The translations under genes and the position numbers were made by a program. Positions 54,254 to 64,000 of a stretch of DNA of 64,000 nt are shown one piece after another (the stretch's first letter is position 1; each line of letters begins with the position of its first letter). The stretch covers positions 1 to 64,000 of the forward strand of contig JAKCPI010004290.1 in NCBI GenBank assembly GCA_023213315.1, read 5' to 3'. The notes below the pieces were generated by a model. That model saw only the letters and a list, made by a program, of their open reading frames with translations. It searched no databases and was not told the origin of the DNA. This DNA is from Euborellia annulipes. Taxonomy: Eukaryota > Arthropoda > Insecta > Dermaptera > Anisolabididae.

Positions 54254-54404
54254 TAAATTTATGTTTGGTTATTTTTATTTTTAGATCTTCAATTTTTTGT
54301 ATAATTTATGTTTTATGTAATTATGTGATTTTTCCCGAAACATAAGCATACTAATTAATTTGTTTATTTCAATGAATTTTTTGTAAAAATCATCTCAGGA
54401 TTCA
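54254..54404. other. Unassigned AT-rich sequence
   Basis: No feature recognised. Confidence 0.4.
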
Positions 54405-54515
54405 ACCAGAAGATCCCAATTAATAGAGGCATGTTAAAAACTGAGAACAATATTTATTTAGAAATTGAAGATTTGAATTATTTTAAATTATTTAAAAAAA
54501 AAATAAAAAAAAAAA

Positions 54516-54790
54516 AGATTTAAAAAAAATGCTTTTATTTAAATTGAACTAAAAAGAGAGAAATAAGAAAGAAATAATTTAATTGTTCTTGTTAAAATTT
54601 TTTAATATTTATGACTTAAAATAAAAGCGTGGAGCGCTTCGAAGTGATTCCGAGGCTCGCGCACCACGCTTTTATTTTAAGTCATAAATATTAAAAAATT
54701 TTAACAAGAACAATTAAATTATTTCTTTCTTATTTCTCTCTTTTTTAGTTCAATTTAAATAAAAGCATTTTTTTTTAAAATCTTTTTTTT
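54516..54790. repeat. Foldback palindrome, copy 2
   Basis: Arms from AAATGCTTTTATTTAAATTG through ATTTATGACTTAAAATAAAA to GCGTGG, mirrored around a GC-rich centre near 54650. Near-identical arms to 20160-20466, but the centre sequence differs. Confidence 0.8.
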
Positions 54791-54844
54791 TATTTTATTT
54801 TTATTTTAAGCTTTTTAGTCTTTTAGTCTTATCAAAAATCATCA

Positions 54845-55540
54845 ATATGATAAAGTACCACATTAGTTTGGCCTGTATTGATTTGGTTCGATTGAAAAAT
54901 TATGCATTATCATAAAAAAATGACTCGTAAATATCAAAATTCAAAACTATAGTTAATAGGGCCTTATTTGCGTGAGGCTTCAAATAAAGTACCACATTAG
55001 TTTGGTCTATTTTGATCAAAACCACCATATATAGTGGCGTCATCAAAAATGACTCTTAAATATTACATTTCACACCTCTAGCCCATCGGGAAGTCTTTTG
55101 AAATGACATTAATTCGCGAAGGGTTTCAAATAAAGTACCACATTGGTTTGGTCTATTTTGATCAAAACCACCATATAGTGGCGTCATCAAAAATGACTCT
55201 TAAGTATTACATTTCACACCTCTAGCCCATCGGGAAGTCTTTTGAAATTACATTAATTCACGAAGGGTTTCAAATAAAGTACCACATTAGTTTGGTCTAT
55301 TTTGATCAAAACCACCATATAGTGGCGTCATCAAAAATGACTCTTAAGTATTACATTTCACACCTCTAGCCCATCGGGAAGTCTTTTGAAATTACATTAA
55401 TTCACGAAGGGTTTCAAATAAAGTACCACATTAGTTTGGTCCATTTTGGTAAAACCAAACTCACAATTTGCGTCATCAAAAATGACTCTTAAATATCAAA
55501 TTTCACACCTCTAGCTAATCGGGAAGTGTCCTTAACAAAG
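54845..55540 (+). repeat. Sat144 tandem array, about 5 units
   Basis: TAAAGTACCACATT(A/G)G recurs at 54851, 54985, 55131, 55275 and 55419, a period of about 144 bp. Units 3 and 4 are almost identical while the outer ones differ, as expected of recent slippage in the middle. Each unit has GTCATCAAAAATGACTCTTA and CATCGGGAAGTC. Confidence 0.85.
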
Positions 55541-55762
55541 CCATAAAGTTGGTGACCTTGAAAGAGTAAGTTAAATAAAAGCATTTAAAATATATTTTAT
55601 CAATTTAAAAATTGAATAATTAAATCTCACAATTATTTTATTATAATTCGTCATATATATTAAATTCAACTTTCCTATTTTTGTCGTCACGGCTTGTGAC
55701 GTCATGGCATGTAGCGTCACGGCCTTTGACGTCACGACTTGTAAAGCGACATGCTGTTCACT

Positions 55763-57039
55763 TTAAAAAAATTAAAAAAATATAATAATTCTTGTAAATA
55801 TTAAATTTGCTGCTTTTATATTGTAAAAACAAAAAAGCAAAAAAACAAAAAAATATATATAATTAAAAAAATTGTAAATAAAATTTTGACTATCGAATAA
55901 GTATGGAAATTAAAATTTGGAATGAATCGGTCCGAAGGGGGCTCTAAAAAAAATTAATGGAAACCACCTATAAGTGAATATTATAATAAATTAATTTAAT
56001 ATGTGATTGGGGGGTGGGGGGGAATTATTCTCAACTTATACAACATCCTTCATGAAAAAAAACTTAATGTCATGTATTATCGAAAAAACATTAAATCAAA
56101 CCATTAAATTTTATTTATTTTTTTTTTACGGAAATGAAATGACTTCTCTATATTATTTTTGATGATTGAATTTTTTTTTTTTTTGATCAAATAAAAATGA
56201 AATAAATTTAAATAAAATTAACAAAAAAAAAAAAAAAATAAAATAAAACTATCTCTCTCTTTTGCTGCTATTCATTCAAACAAATAAATAAAATTTTATT
56301 TAAGAAGATGAAAAAAAAAAGAGATCTTAATTCTGAATTGAAATCCATATAAAAGAAAGAAAGAAGATATAAAATTATTTCTGAATATAAGAAAAATAAT
56401 CTCTCTATTTTTTTTTTTTATGGGAAATGTAAATCTCATATCTATTTGACACACAATTCAAGAATTTAAGTGTAAAAACGACGACGTCAAGTAAAAAAAA
56501 AATAATTTAATCTAGTTCAAAGATTGATTTAAATTTTATTTTATTATTTCGTTTGTATATGTAACGTGGAGGTCGTCGTCGTCGTCGTCGTCGCCGTCTT
56601 GAGTCTATAGCAATAACAATGTTATATGATCACCTAGGCAACGCTAAAAGAAAATACTTCTATAAAAATATTTTTATTTCGTGCATATATGCAGAGGCAG
56701 GCAGGCAGGCAGGCCCAGGGCTCCAGGGGCTCGAGATGCAGAAACGGAGGGTAGGAAAAAAAAGAAAGAAAGAAAGAAGAAGAGGGTGGAAAGAGAGAGA
56801 GAAGGCGCCGCCTGGGCGCCGGGTCAAACGGAAGCCATCTCTCTATCCTTTACTCTTTCCTCTTTTGACCGAAATAAATAGTGACAAATTAATTTCGCAC
56901 ACAACGCTGGGAAAAAATCTCGATTTATTAATTAGTACTCTCTTAAAACGAATTAGTAGAATTTTTACTTATTCAAATAGTAGATAAGAAAATCATGAAT
57001 AATACGCCTATGAAGATAACCTATTTGTTTTTTTTAATA
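55763..57039. other. Unassigned AT-rich sequence with (GTC)n
   Basis: (GTC)n at about 56573-56598, a CAGG repeat at about 56696-56714, and a GC-richer patch at 56690-56860 with a 122-codon low-complexity frame. No gene supported. Confidence 0.4.
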
Positions 57040-57668
57040 GCAAATTTTTTTTTTTAAAGTAAAACTTTTATTTAATGGCCTCCAATTTTTTCGCTCTTCT
57101 ATCAGCATGTCGCGTTACAAGCCGTGACGTCAAAGGCCGTGACGCTACAAGCCATGACGTCACAAGCCGTGACGACAAAAATAGGAATGTTGAAATTTAA
57201 TATATATATAACGAATTATAAAATAATAATTGTGAGATTTAATTATTCAATTTTTAAATTGATAAAATATAATTTTTAAAATAATTTAAAATGATTCAAT
57301 TACTAAATAAATATTGTTCTCAGTTTTTAACATGCGTCTATTGATTTCCCATTTTCCAATTATTTACCCACACAGCACAAAATATTGCAGCAATGTTGCA
57401 GAAATATTGCGAATCTTGGCAACATTGCAGCGGCAATATTCCAAACTAGCAATATTGCTGTTTGAGCTGCAATATTGCATCAATGTTGCCGTAATATTGT
57501 CAACATTGAGCAAGATTGCAATATTCCGTGCTGTGTGGGTAGTTAAGATTAAAAACGAGATTTTAATACCCTTAATTGAATAATTTTCAGAAAATTTTCA
57601 TTTAAACGCCTACGATTCGAAAAAAGTTTCACTTGCATCGTGGTTTCATAAAACCACACAATGATTTT
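57040..57668 (-). mobile_element. ACGTCA-rep element carrying a nested MITE
   Basis: Minus-strand copy: AAGTAAAACTTTTATTTAATG, TGACGTCA motifs (57112-57172), body, GCCTACGATTCGAAAAAAG, CACTTGCATCGTGG and the CACACAATG hairpin end. Interrupted by a 173-bp MITE. Confidence 0.72.
57367..57539. mobile_element. 173-bp MITE with TA target
   Basis: Perfect ends CCCACACAGCAC and GTGCTGTGTGGG next to TA on both sides (57365-57366 and 57540-57541). The interior is built from GCAATATTGC and GCAACATTGC steps. The sister ACGTCA-rep copies at 24.5 and 43.9 kb lack it. Confidence 0.88.
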
Positions 57669-58295
57669 TTTTTTCAATTTATTTAATTATTATAGGTTAG
57701 GTATTAATGATTTTTACATTTTTAGATTTAAAAACAAATTACAATTATCATAATTGAAATTTTTTTCTATAAATATATTAAAAATAATTTTGATTATTTT
57801 TTAATTTAAAAAAATATCTTGCTATAAAGTAAAATGCTCACGAATTTAATTCATTTAAAAAAATACTGTATAAAAAAATATTTTAAAATGCCTGAGTATT
57901 TGAGGACCAAAGATTCAATGTGTGTTAATCATAAAATTACAAAGGAGATTTATTTTAATTGTCAAAGAGTAGTAATTGTGTCAAAGAGATAAACAATTCA
58001 GAGAGTCTAATATTATCAAGGCCATCAGAGCTCACTCCTCTCTCCCCTCTCTCTTTTCATCCTCGTTTTCATCTACTTCTTTAAAGTTTAAAGTGATAAC
58101 TAAGTCAAACTCTCCTCTGAATAACTTAAAGATCAAATATTTAAAGGGGAGAACTTTCTTCTTCTTCTTCTTCTCTCACCCTTTTATTCTCACACTCTAG
58201 CATTCATTAATACTTAAATGTCTCGCTAATTTTTTTTTAATTTAGGGGTTAGTGTGAGCCTGTTGCTTCACATCTAATTAACTAGATATTCCTCG
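57669..58295. other. Unassigned AT-rich sequence
   Basis: (CTT)n at about 58157-58174. No feature. Confidence 0.4.
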
Positions 58296-58600
58296 GACAC
58301 TGCTCGTCAAAAAAACGTAGCACTTACAAAAGACTTATTTTAATCTATCTTAATGATACTGTAATTTATTAAACATTTAATATGAAATATCTTAAATATT
58401 TCTAAGTAAATTTAACACAAATTCATATCATTTTAATAAATAGATTACAATTTAAATAAAATAAAGACAAAAATGTCGAAATTTTATTTATTAACGCCAA
58501 ATTTCTAAAATTTTAAATTTAATCTTTCCATTTCAGTTTTTCTCTATTTTATAAATTCTATAAAAACAAAATTTTCAATTAATATCCAAATAAAGAAATC
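58296..58600. mobile_element. Tc1-like element remnant (empty-site copy)
   Basis: CACTGCTCGTCAAAAAAACG is a Tc1-like terminus. The body matches 44257-44494 and then 44708 onward without the hammerhead insertion, with single CTTTCCATTTCA at 58524-58535. Confidence 0.6.
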
Positions 58601-58806
58601 GAGATTATGAAATCAAATCAAACGCTCTCAGTAGAAAAGTGTCTAACTCCACCTTTTTTCGAAAATCATTTTTTTGTATTTTCTGTTGAAAAAATATCAT
58701 TCTCCTTATGCCCTGAACTGGGTAAGAGCATAATTCAAATTTGAAATAAAAGCAACATGTTAACGTCGCCTGTTGTTTAGTCAGTTCGAAAAGTTGCCGC
58801 ACGAAC
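58601..58806. other. Unassigned, with a GTCTATTC-MITE scrap
   Basis: AAAGCAACATGTTAACGTCG at 58748 belongs to the GTCTATTC-MITE body, so a fragment precedes the full copy. Confidence 0.4.
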
Positions 58807-59148
58807 AGGTCTATTCTCTAAAAACAGACGTTAAAATTTAAAATAAACAAATGGATGTTAAAAAGTAATGTAGAAACAATCAGCGTTAAAAAAAAATGGT
58901 ATTCTCTAAACAACAGCGACGTTAACATGTTGCTTTTATTTCAAAGCTATCAAAATACTTTTTAGATTAAGGACGCCATTTTTATTTTAAACACGACGTT
59001 AAAATATTAAACGCACCTGACATTAATTTTTAACACTATTTACTAAATGTTAAAATTTTTGTTTACAGAATAGCTATTTGAGGCAAGGATGAATTAATAT
59101 TGTTTACAGATGTTAAAAGTTAACGTTATTTTCTTGGAATATAGACCT
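58807..59148. mobile_element. GTCTATTC-MITE, uninterrupted
   Basis: AGGTCTATTCTCTAAAAACA start and ATAGACCT end. Contains the single GTAAATAG (inverse at 59037-59044) that is duplicated around the insert at 13.3 kb. Confidence 0.75.
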
Positions 59149-59925
59149 GTATATGTGAAAAAACTCATTTTTTTTTTAACTCGTAGGTTATACATGGTCT
59201 TGTTTACTATATAAATGATTTGTTATCTGTCGGATAAGTTTGCTAATTGACTAAAAGTAAAGCAACCGAGTCTTTAGAGCATTTAAATACTTTGTAAATG
59301 TTCCTCCTTCTAAGTCGTGGTTCAAATCCCGACCAAAACAATTTTTTTTTATGTGTAATAAATATTAATTTCCAACCAGGCGTTACCTACCAGTTGATCC
59401 AAAATACTTATCAAATAAATAATTGATCTCATTTCCTTTTTGTTTTTTTATAAATTCTTCATTACTTTTTTCTAATAATAATCTCATATAAAATTTAAAC
59501 ATAAGATTGTTGTTGTTGTTGTTTCTGTGTGTGTGTGAATAAAAAATTCTTGCAATTTTCTTTTACCTTATCGAAGATGGTTGAATCTGAAACAAAAGAG
59601 AGAAAAAAAGGATTAATAGAGATACAAATTATTATATTTAAGTTAGATACCCCCGAAAATAAGCTTTTAAACAAAGAGTAAGTATTACTTAAAAAAAAAA
59701 AAAAATATATGAATTTTCATTCGTTTTTCGTGGTTGAATATACCCATTTTGTGAAATCAAATTCATAAACTAGTTTATTATGAATCAAAGCTTAAAAAAA
59801 GTATTATATTCTTAACAAAGTAGTCGAGAGAGTAAAGGCATCGTACAAATTCATATATGAAGGGAAGAAACCAAGAGCTCGAGTTGAATCAACGAATAAT
59901 TTCTTTCTTTAATTATCTCACAAAC
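59149..59925. other. Unassigned sequence with a tRNA-like B box
   Basis: 59316-59336 has TCGTGGTTCAAATCCCGACC, a B-box/T-arm match preceded by a possible degenerate tRNA body (from about 59265). (GTT)n at about 59508-59522. No supported gene. Confidence 0.35.
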
Positions 59926-61190
59926 TAAATGACTGTTAGTCGATAGGATAATCTGCTTTTTAATAAGAATAAAAAGAAAAAGTAAAAAGCAGATTATTCT
60001 ATCGAATAATCGTCTCCCAGAGAGATAATTAACAAAGTAAAAGACTTTTGCTGATAAGTTTTTGTTGATTATCCCAAAAGCTATTCAGTTTTCGATAATA
60101 AAAACAAAAAGTAGATTATCATATCGACTAATCGTAATCCATCTGAATAGTTTTTGAAATAATTAACAAAATAAACCAATTTTTCATTGATTATTACAAA
60201 AACCATTCAGTTTTCGATGATAAAAAGAAAAAAAGCAGATTATTCTATCGACTAATCGTCCCTTTAACTGAATTGTTCTTGAGATAATTAACGAAGAAAA
60301 AGAACCTAAATTACAATTTTCTTCTATTATCTCAAAAACTATTAATTTTTTCGATAATAAAAAAAAACAGATTATTCTATCGACTAATCGTCCCTCAACT
60401 GAATAGTTTTTGAAATGATCAATAAACTAAAAGTAGCTTAACTAACTAAAAGAACCTTTCCGGCAATTTTTCTTTGATTATTTCAAAAACAATTTTTTTT
60501 TTCGTTGATAAAAAGAATTATCCTATCGACTAATCGTCCTAAAGTCTGAATAGTTTTTGAAATAATTAACAAAATAAAGCAATTTTTCATTGATAATCTC
60601 AATAACTATTCATTTTTAGGTAATAAAAAGAATAAAAAGCAGATAAATTGATTTTTTGGCTGTGGAATTTATTCAGGATTCGAGGGACTTTGAGAGGAGA
60701 TTAAATAAAAAATCTTTTATTTAATTTTTATTTGGGTCGGTCGCCAATCCGACCTTCATCAGGGCAAATATTGTTAATTATACACGATCTTAGGTATCTA
60801 TTATTCATTGAATTATGATGAAGGTCGTGATTGGCGACGAAACGTCGGAAATAAAAATTAAATAAAAGATTTTTTATTTAATCTCCGACTGCAAAGTCCT
60901 GGAATCTGAATAAAAAGCAGATTATCCTATCGACTAATCGTCCCCCAATTGAATAGTTTTTGAAAATAATTAACAAAATAAAGCTATTTTTCATTGATTA
61001 TCTCAAAAACAATTCATTTTTAGGTAATAAAAAGAATTACCTTATCGACTAATCGTCCTACATCTGAATAGCTTTTGAAAATAATTAACAAAATAAAGCA
61101 ATTTTTCATTAATTATTTCAAAAACAATTAATTTTTCGTTAATAAAAAAAAAGAGATTATCCTATCGACTAATCGTCACATACTTCATTT
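59926..61190 (+). repeat. Tandem array of about 123-bp units, interrupted
   Basis: TATCGA(C/A)TAATCG recurs at 59999 (A form), 60123, 60246, 60379, 60524, 60929, 61043 and 61163. Each unit adds GAATAGTTTTTGAAATAATT, an AACAAAATAAAGCAATTTTT-like block and AATAAAAAG. The 405-bp gap between 60524 and 60929 is one unit plus the inserted hammerhead cassette. The first unit also has an inverted CGATAGGATAATCTGC. Confidence 0.85.
60645..60907. mobile_element. 263-bp hammerhead cassette with 15-bp duplication
   Basis: GAATAAAAAGCAGAT flanks it exactly (60630-60644 and 60908-60922); allowing for it, the surrounding satellite phase is kept. About 90-bp inverted arms (ATTCAGGATTCGAGGGAC, GAGATTAAATAAAAAATC). 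Minus motif: CTGATGA, stem II GGTC/GACC, GACCC instead of GAAAC. Plus motif: ATGATGA, GGTC..GAC, GAAACGTC. Each partner has a different lesion. Related to the 30.1-kb cassette. Confidence 0.72.
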
Positions 61191-62085
61191 ATAAATACAA
61201 TTATTTTTTTTTTTTTTTTGGATATGAATAGAATAAATATAAAAATAAATTCATATGAAATATATATTCTCTCTCTTTTTCTTTTTTTTTTTTTTTTTCT
61301 CCATAGAAATTGAAAATTTTCTAAAGATTTTTTTTCTCTCTCTCTCTTCTTCTTCTTCTTCTTCTTCTATTACACACACACACATACACACACATAGAGT
61401 TTTTTCAATTTTTGATGAGTGGCAAGAAAGCAAAGGTATTTCAAGATTTGTTCGCAAGAGAGCGCGGCGTTCGTTTTTTTTTTTTTCCTTTCCTTTCCTT
61501 CTTTCTTTTTCTATCCCATCATCCCCTATGGACTTCAATTTCATGTTGCCTTGTGTGTGATCTAGGGTAAAGGCAAAACGACTCTCTCTCTGCAAAAAAA
61601 AAAAAGAGGGTTAGCCACCCCGCAACTCACCTCACCCTTTGCAAGAAAGAAATTTCATTTTGTATCCTACATGTTTTCTTCCATTCCTCTTCGTTCGTTC
61701 GTTCGTTCTTTTTCTCCCCTCCTTCCTCCTCTCTCTTCTAAAAGAAGGCATCGATATCATATCCTTCCATCTTACTATGACATCCCCTCCCCTCCCCCTA
61801 GAAGGAGGATATATAATATATCTCAAAGAATTATCTTATTTTTCATACTCGAATTGAAAATAAAACATGTGTGTGAGTGTATCGAATATAAAAAAGCAGC
61901 TTGTTATATATAGAAAAACGAAACGACGAATAAGCTGGCTTTTCAAATTTAACGAGACTAAAAAAAAAAAAATAAATAAATCACACCTTATTTATTTTTA
62001 TTATATTTTAATAAAAATATATTCTGTAATTTTAAGTATTTTTTGTTACCATTAATTTGAATTAAAGATTGTGTGATTGGGTTGA
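61191..62085. other. Unassigned, microsatellite-rich
   Basis: T-rich run, (CTT)n at about 61346-61368, (CA)n at about 61372-61396 and (TTCG)n at about 61688-61708. Both-strand frames are low-complexity. No supported gene. Confidence 0.45.
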
Positions 62086-62365
62086 ACTTAGAGCAGCGTT
62101 TTCCAAACTGTGAGGCGCGCCTCCCTAAAGAGGCCTCTAAGGGGAGGCGTGAATATTAACGACAGTGAGCAATTTTCCAAATTATTGCTAGTTTTATAAA
62201 TAGGAATAAATAATATTTTTAGATAAATTTATTGTGGCTGGAAGTACTATTAAGGTGGATAAAAAAAAAAAAATTAATTCCAAGACATAGGCCCTATGCA
62301 GCCAAAATTATTTCTAGTCTAGGCCATCTTCAGAGCCGGAGGCGAGAATAAATGAAAATTTCATT

Positions 62366-63318
62366 TTCATTCAGAATTAAAATTTATTTTTCATTCAGAA
62401 TTAAAATTTAATTTTCATTCAGAATTAAAATTTCATTTTCATTCAGAATTAAAATTTCATTTTCATTCAGAATTAAAATTTAATTTTCATTCAGAATTAA
62501 AATTTATTTTTCATTCAGAATTAAAATTTAATTTTCATTCAAAATTAAAATTTATTTTTTCATTCAGAATTAAAATTTCATTTTCATTTAGAATTTTTTT
62601 CATTCAGAATTAAATTTCATTTTCATTCAGAATTAAAATTTCATTTTCATTCAGAATTAAAATTATTTTCATAAATTTCATTAAATTAAAATTTATTTTC
62701 ATTCAGAATTAAAATTTATTTTCATTAAATTAAAATTTTTTTCATTCAGAATTAAAATTTATTTTATTAGAATTAAAATTTATTTTCATTAAATTAAAAT
62801 TTATTTTATTAAATTAAAATTTATTTTCATTAAATTAAAATTTATTTTCATTCAGAATTAAAATTTATTTTCATTAAATTAAAATTTATTTTCATTCAAA
62901 TTAAAATTTATTTTTCATTCAGAATTAAATTTCATTTTCATTTAGAATTTTCATTCAGAATTAAAATTTCATTTTCATTCAGAATTAAAATTTATTTTTC
63001 ATTCAGAATTTTCATTCAGAATTAAAATTTATTTTTCATTCAGAATTTTCATTCAGAATTAAAATTTCATTTTCATTCAGAATTAAAATTTATTTTTCAT
63101 TCAGAATTTTCATTAAGAATTAAAATTTTATTTTCATTCAGAATTAAAATTTCATTTTCATTCAGAATTAAAATTTCATTTTCATTCAGAATTAAAATTT
63201 ATTTTTCATTCAGAATTTTCATTCAGAATTAAAATTTCATTTTGATTCAGAATTAAAATTTCATTTTCATTCAGAATTAAAATTTATTTTTCATTCAGAA
63301 TTTTCATTAAGAATTAAA
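62366..63318 (+). repeat. Minisatellite, about 24-bp unit
   Basis: About 40 copies of ATTCAGAATTAAAATTTCATTTTC with length variants, longer toward the left and mixed with shorter GAATTTTCATT forms on the right. Fully inside the hAT element. Confidence 0.85.
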
Positions 63319-63459
63319 ACCGAGGTCAAATGGCTTTGTTTATGCAAAAAATCTTGGCTGTCATTAAAATGTTAGCAGAGTGTTAAATGAGGTATAACAA
63401 TGCCTTTTATGTTAAACTATTGTATAAAAAAAATATTTTGGTAACATTGTAATTATTTT

Positions 63460-63512
63460 CAGCTTCCTCTGAAGAAGAAGAGCCTTTTGTGCCTTCGAAA
63501 TATCAGGATAAT
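63460..63512 (+). ncRNA. Hammerhead ribozyme-like motif inside hAT
   Basis: CTGAAGA 63469-63475. Stem II GAAG(A)GC with GC/CTTC, 6 pairs with one mismatch. GAAA 63497-63500, then TATC: helix III is the palindrome AUAU without loop and C is the cleavage position. Stem I TCCT/AGGA. Different sequence from the ACGU group but the same architecture. Confidence 0.62.
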
Positions 63513-63637
63513 AAACTCATTTGGGGAAAATTATAAATAATTTTATTTTGTTTTTCCCCATCCTGCACCCTTGCCGAAAAATTAGCGTCTGAGGAGTTTC
63601 GGTCTACATTTCTCTCGGCATCACTCATTAAGCTTCA

Positions 63638-63775
63638 ATTAAAATTTTATTTTCATTCAGAATTAAAATTTATTTTTCATTCAGAATTTTCATTCAGAAT
63701 TAAAATTTCATTTTCATTCAGAATTAAAATTTATTTTTCATTCAGTATTTTTATTCAGAATTAAAATTTCATTTA
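63638..63775 (+). repeat. Minisatellite, second block
   Basis: Five to six further units of the 24-bp repeat, separated from the main block by about 320 bp that contain the hammerhead motif. The interruption looks like an insertion into a once continuous array. Confidence 0.75.
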
Positions 63776-64000
63776 TTCTCGCCTCCGGCTCTGAAGATTA
63801 CCAATAAAAGAAATAATTTTGGATGCATATGACTTGGAATTTTTTTTTTTTTTGACTCCTGCTTAATATAAATTTATATTTTTTAGTATTAAAAATTGTT
63901 TTCGTATTATTTTACAAAATGGAAGAGGGTGGGGGGGGAAGGCTTCATATGATTAAATATTTTTAAGGGAGGCGTAACATAAAGTTTGGAAACCACTGAC

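Larger units (their letters stand above)
54405..55762 (+). mobile_element. ACGTCA-rep split by foldback plus satellite
   Basis: Left ACGTCA-rep part 54410-54500 (GCATGTTAAAAACTGAGAAC) and right part 55590-55757 (TTTATCAATTTAAAAATTG to GTAAAGCGACATGCTG) are separated by about 1.08 kb consisting of a foldback and a Sat144 array. Comparison with the 24.4-kb copy shows the two parts are contiguous there. Confidence 0.65.
62094..63998. mobile_element. 1.9-kb hAT-type element with minisatellite and hammerhead
   Basis: Ends CAGCGTTTTCCAAACTGTG and, inverted, CAGTGGTTTCCAAACTTTATG. The 8 bases before it are ACTTAGAG (62086-62093); the window ends 2 bases after it with AC, consistent with the start of the duplication. 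Subterminal GAGGCGCGCC/GGGAGGCG. Inner inverted segments (TCAGAGCCGGAGGCGAGAATA and mirror, 62331 and 63776) enclose the minisatellite. No transposase. Confidence 0.8.

Noticed and set aside
59265..59336. tRNA gene
   Set aside because: B box is good but the rest does not fold into a cloverleaf by eye.
59926..61190. CRISPR-like spaced motif TATCGACTAATCG
   Set aside because: The intervals between motifs are themselves repeated, so it is a tandem satellite.
62310..62360. Hammerhead on the minus strand near the left inner repeat of the 62-kb hAT
   Set aside because: CTGAAGA and GAAA are present but no stem II or acceptable cleavage triplet could be formed.
62366..63318. CRISPR-like regular repeats
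   Set aside because: Units are directly adjacent with no unique spacers, in a eukaryotic transposon: a minisatellite.

Overview
AT-rich metazoan intergenic DNA, probably arthropod (a crustacean or copepod would fit, but nothing here fixes the taxon). No complete protein-coding gene, rRNA, CRISPR array or bacterial-type feature is visible. The only coding trace is a 34-codon piece of a mariner-type transposase. The window is a graveyard of small non-autonomous transposons, many nested in one another. Uninterrupted copies elsewhere in the window often serve as empty-site controls.

Recurring families (labels are mine). HP: about 680 bp, one end a TATA-centred hairpin starting TACTTTCTCTTACC, the other a ~95-bp hairpin ending CACACCAGATTTT; about 16 full or partial copies. 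tSINE: tRNA-derived SINE with A and B boxes and a conserved hairpin; 8 copies. 5S-SINE: SINE-like units with a 5S-rRNA-like C box. CTGTA-MITE: TA target, end CACTGTAAAAAA. GTCTATTC-MITE: end AGGTCTATTCTCTAAAAA. ACGTCA-rep: carries repeated TGACGTCA motifs. Also present are hAT-type elements with 8-bp target duplications, TTAA-flanked elements, a Helitron-like element fused to tSINE, foldback palindromes and three satellite or minisatellite types.

The most interesting layer is a scattered set of type-I hammerhead-ribozyme-like motifs (CUGANGA, stem II, GAAA, NUH). Six have an intact core and several more are decayed. In the intact ones helix III is a loopless palindrome (ACGU or AUAU), which should favour dimeric cleavage. 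Several sit in 200-430 bp inverted-repeat cassettes, often as head-to-head pairs. Two cassettes have 12- and 15-bp direct repeats at their borders, as expected for target-primed retrotransposition (Penelope-like or retrozyme-like elements).

Layout. 1-7 kb: nested HP, tSINE and MITE, then a 2-kb long-inverted-repeat element. 7-13 kb: Helitron-tSINE fusions, a TTAA element and a 38-bp-TIR element. 13-16 kb: nested MITE, full HP, foldback, hAT. 16-24 kb: decayed long-IR copy, duplications, foldback plus satellite. 24-29 kb: four HP copies, two head to head, and a 5S-SINE with a 17-bp duplication. 29-35 kb: hAT hosting a hammerhead cassette, then a 430-bp palindrome. 35-41 kb: TTAA element, CTGTA-MITEs, two hammerhead cassettes. 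41-50 kb: unique sequence, a 5S-SINE array, the best hammerhead insertion (44.5 kb). 50-54 kb: mariner inside hAT, 5S-SINE, hammerhead, full HP. 54-59 kb: foldback plus satellite composite and nested MITEs. 60-61 kb: ~123-bp satellite split by a hammerhead cassette. 62-64 kb: 1.9-kb hAT holding a minisatellite and a hammerhead. Between these lie unassigned AT-rich stretches with microsatellites.
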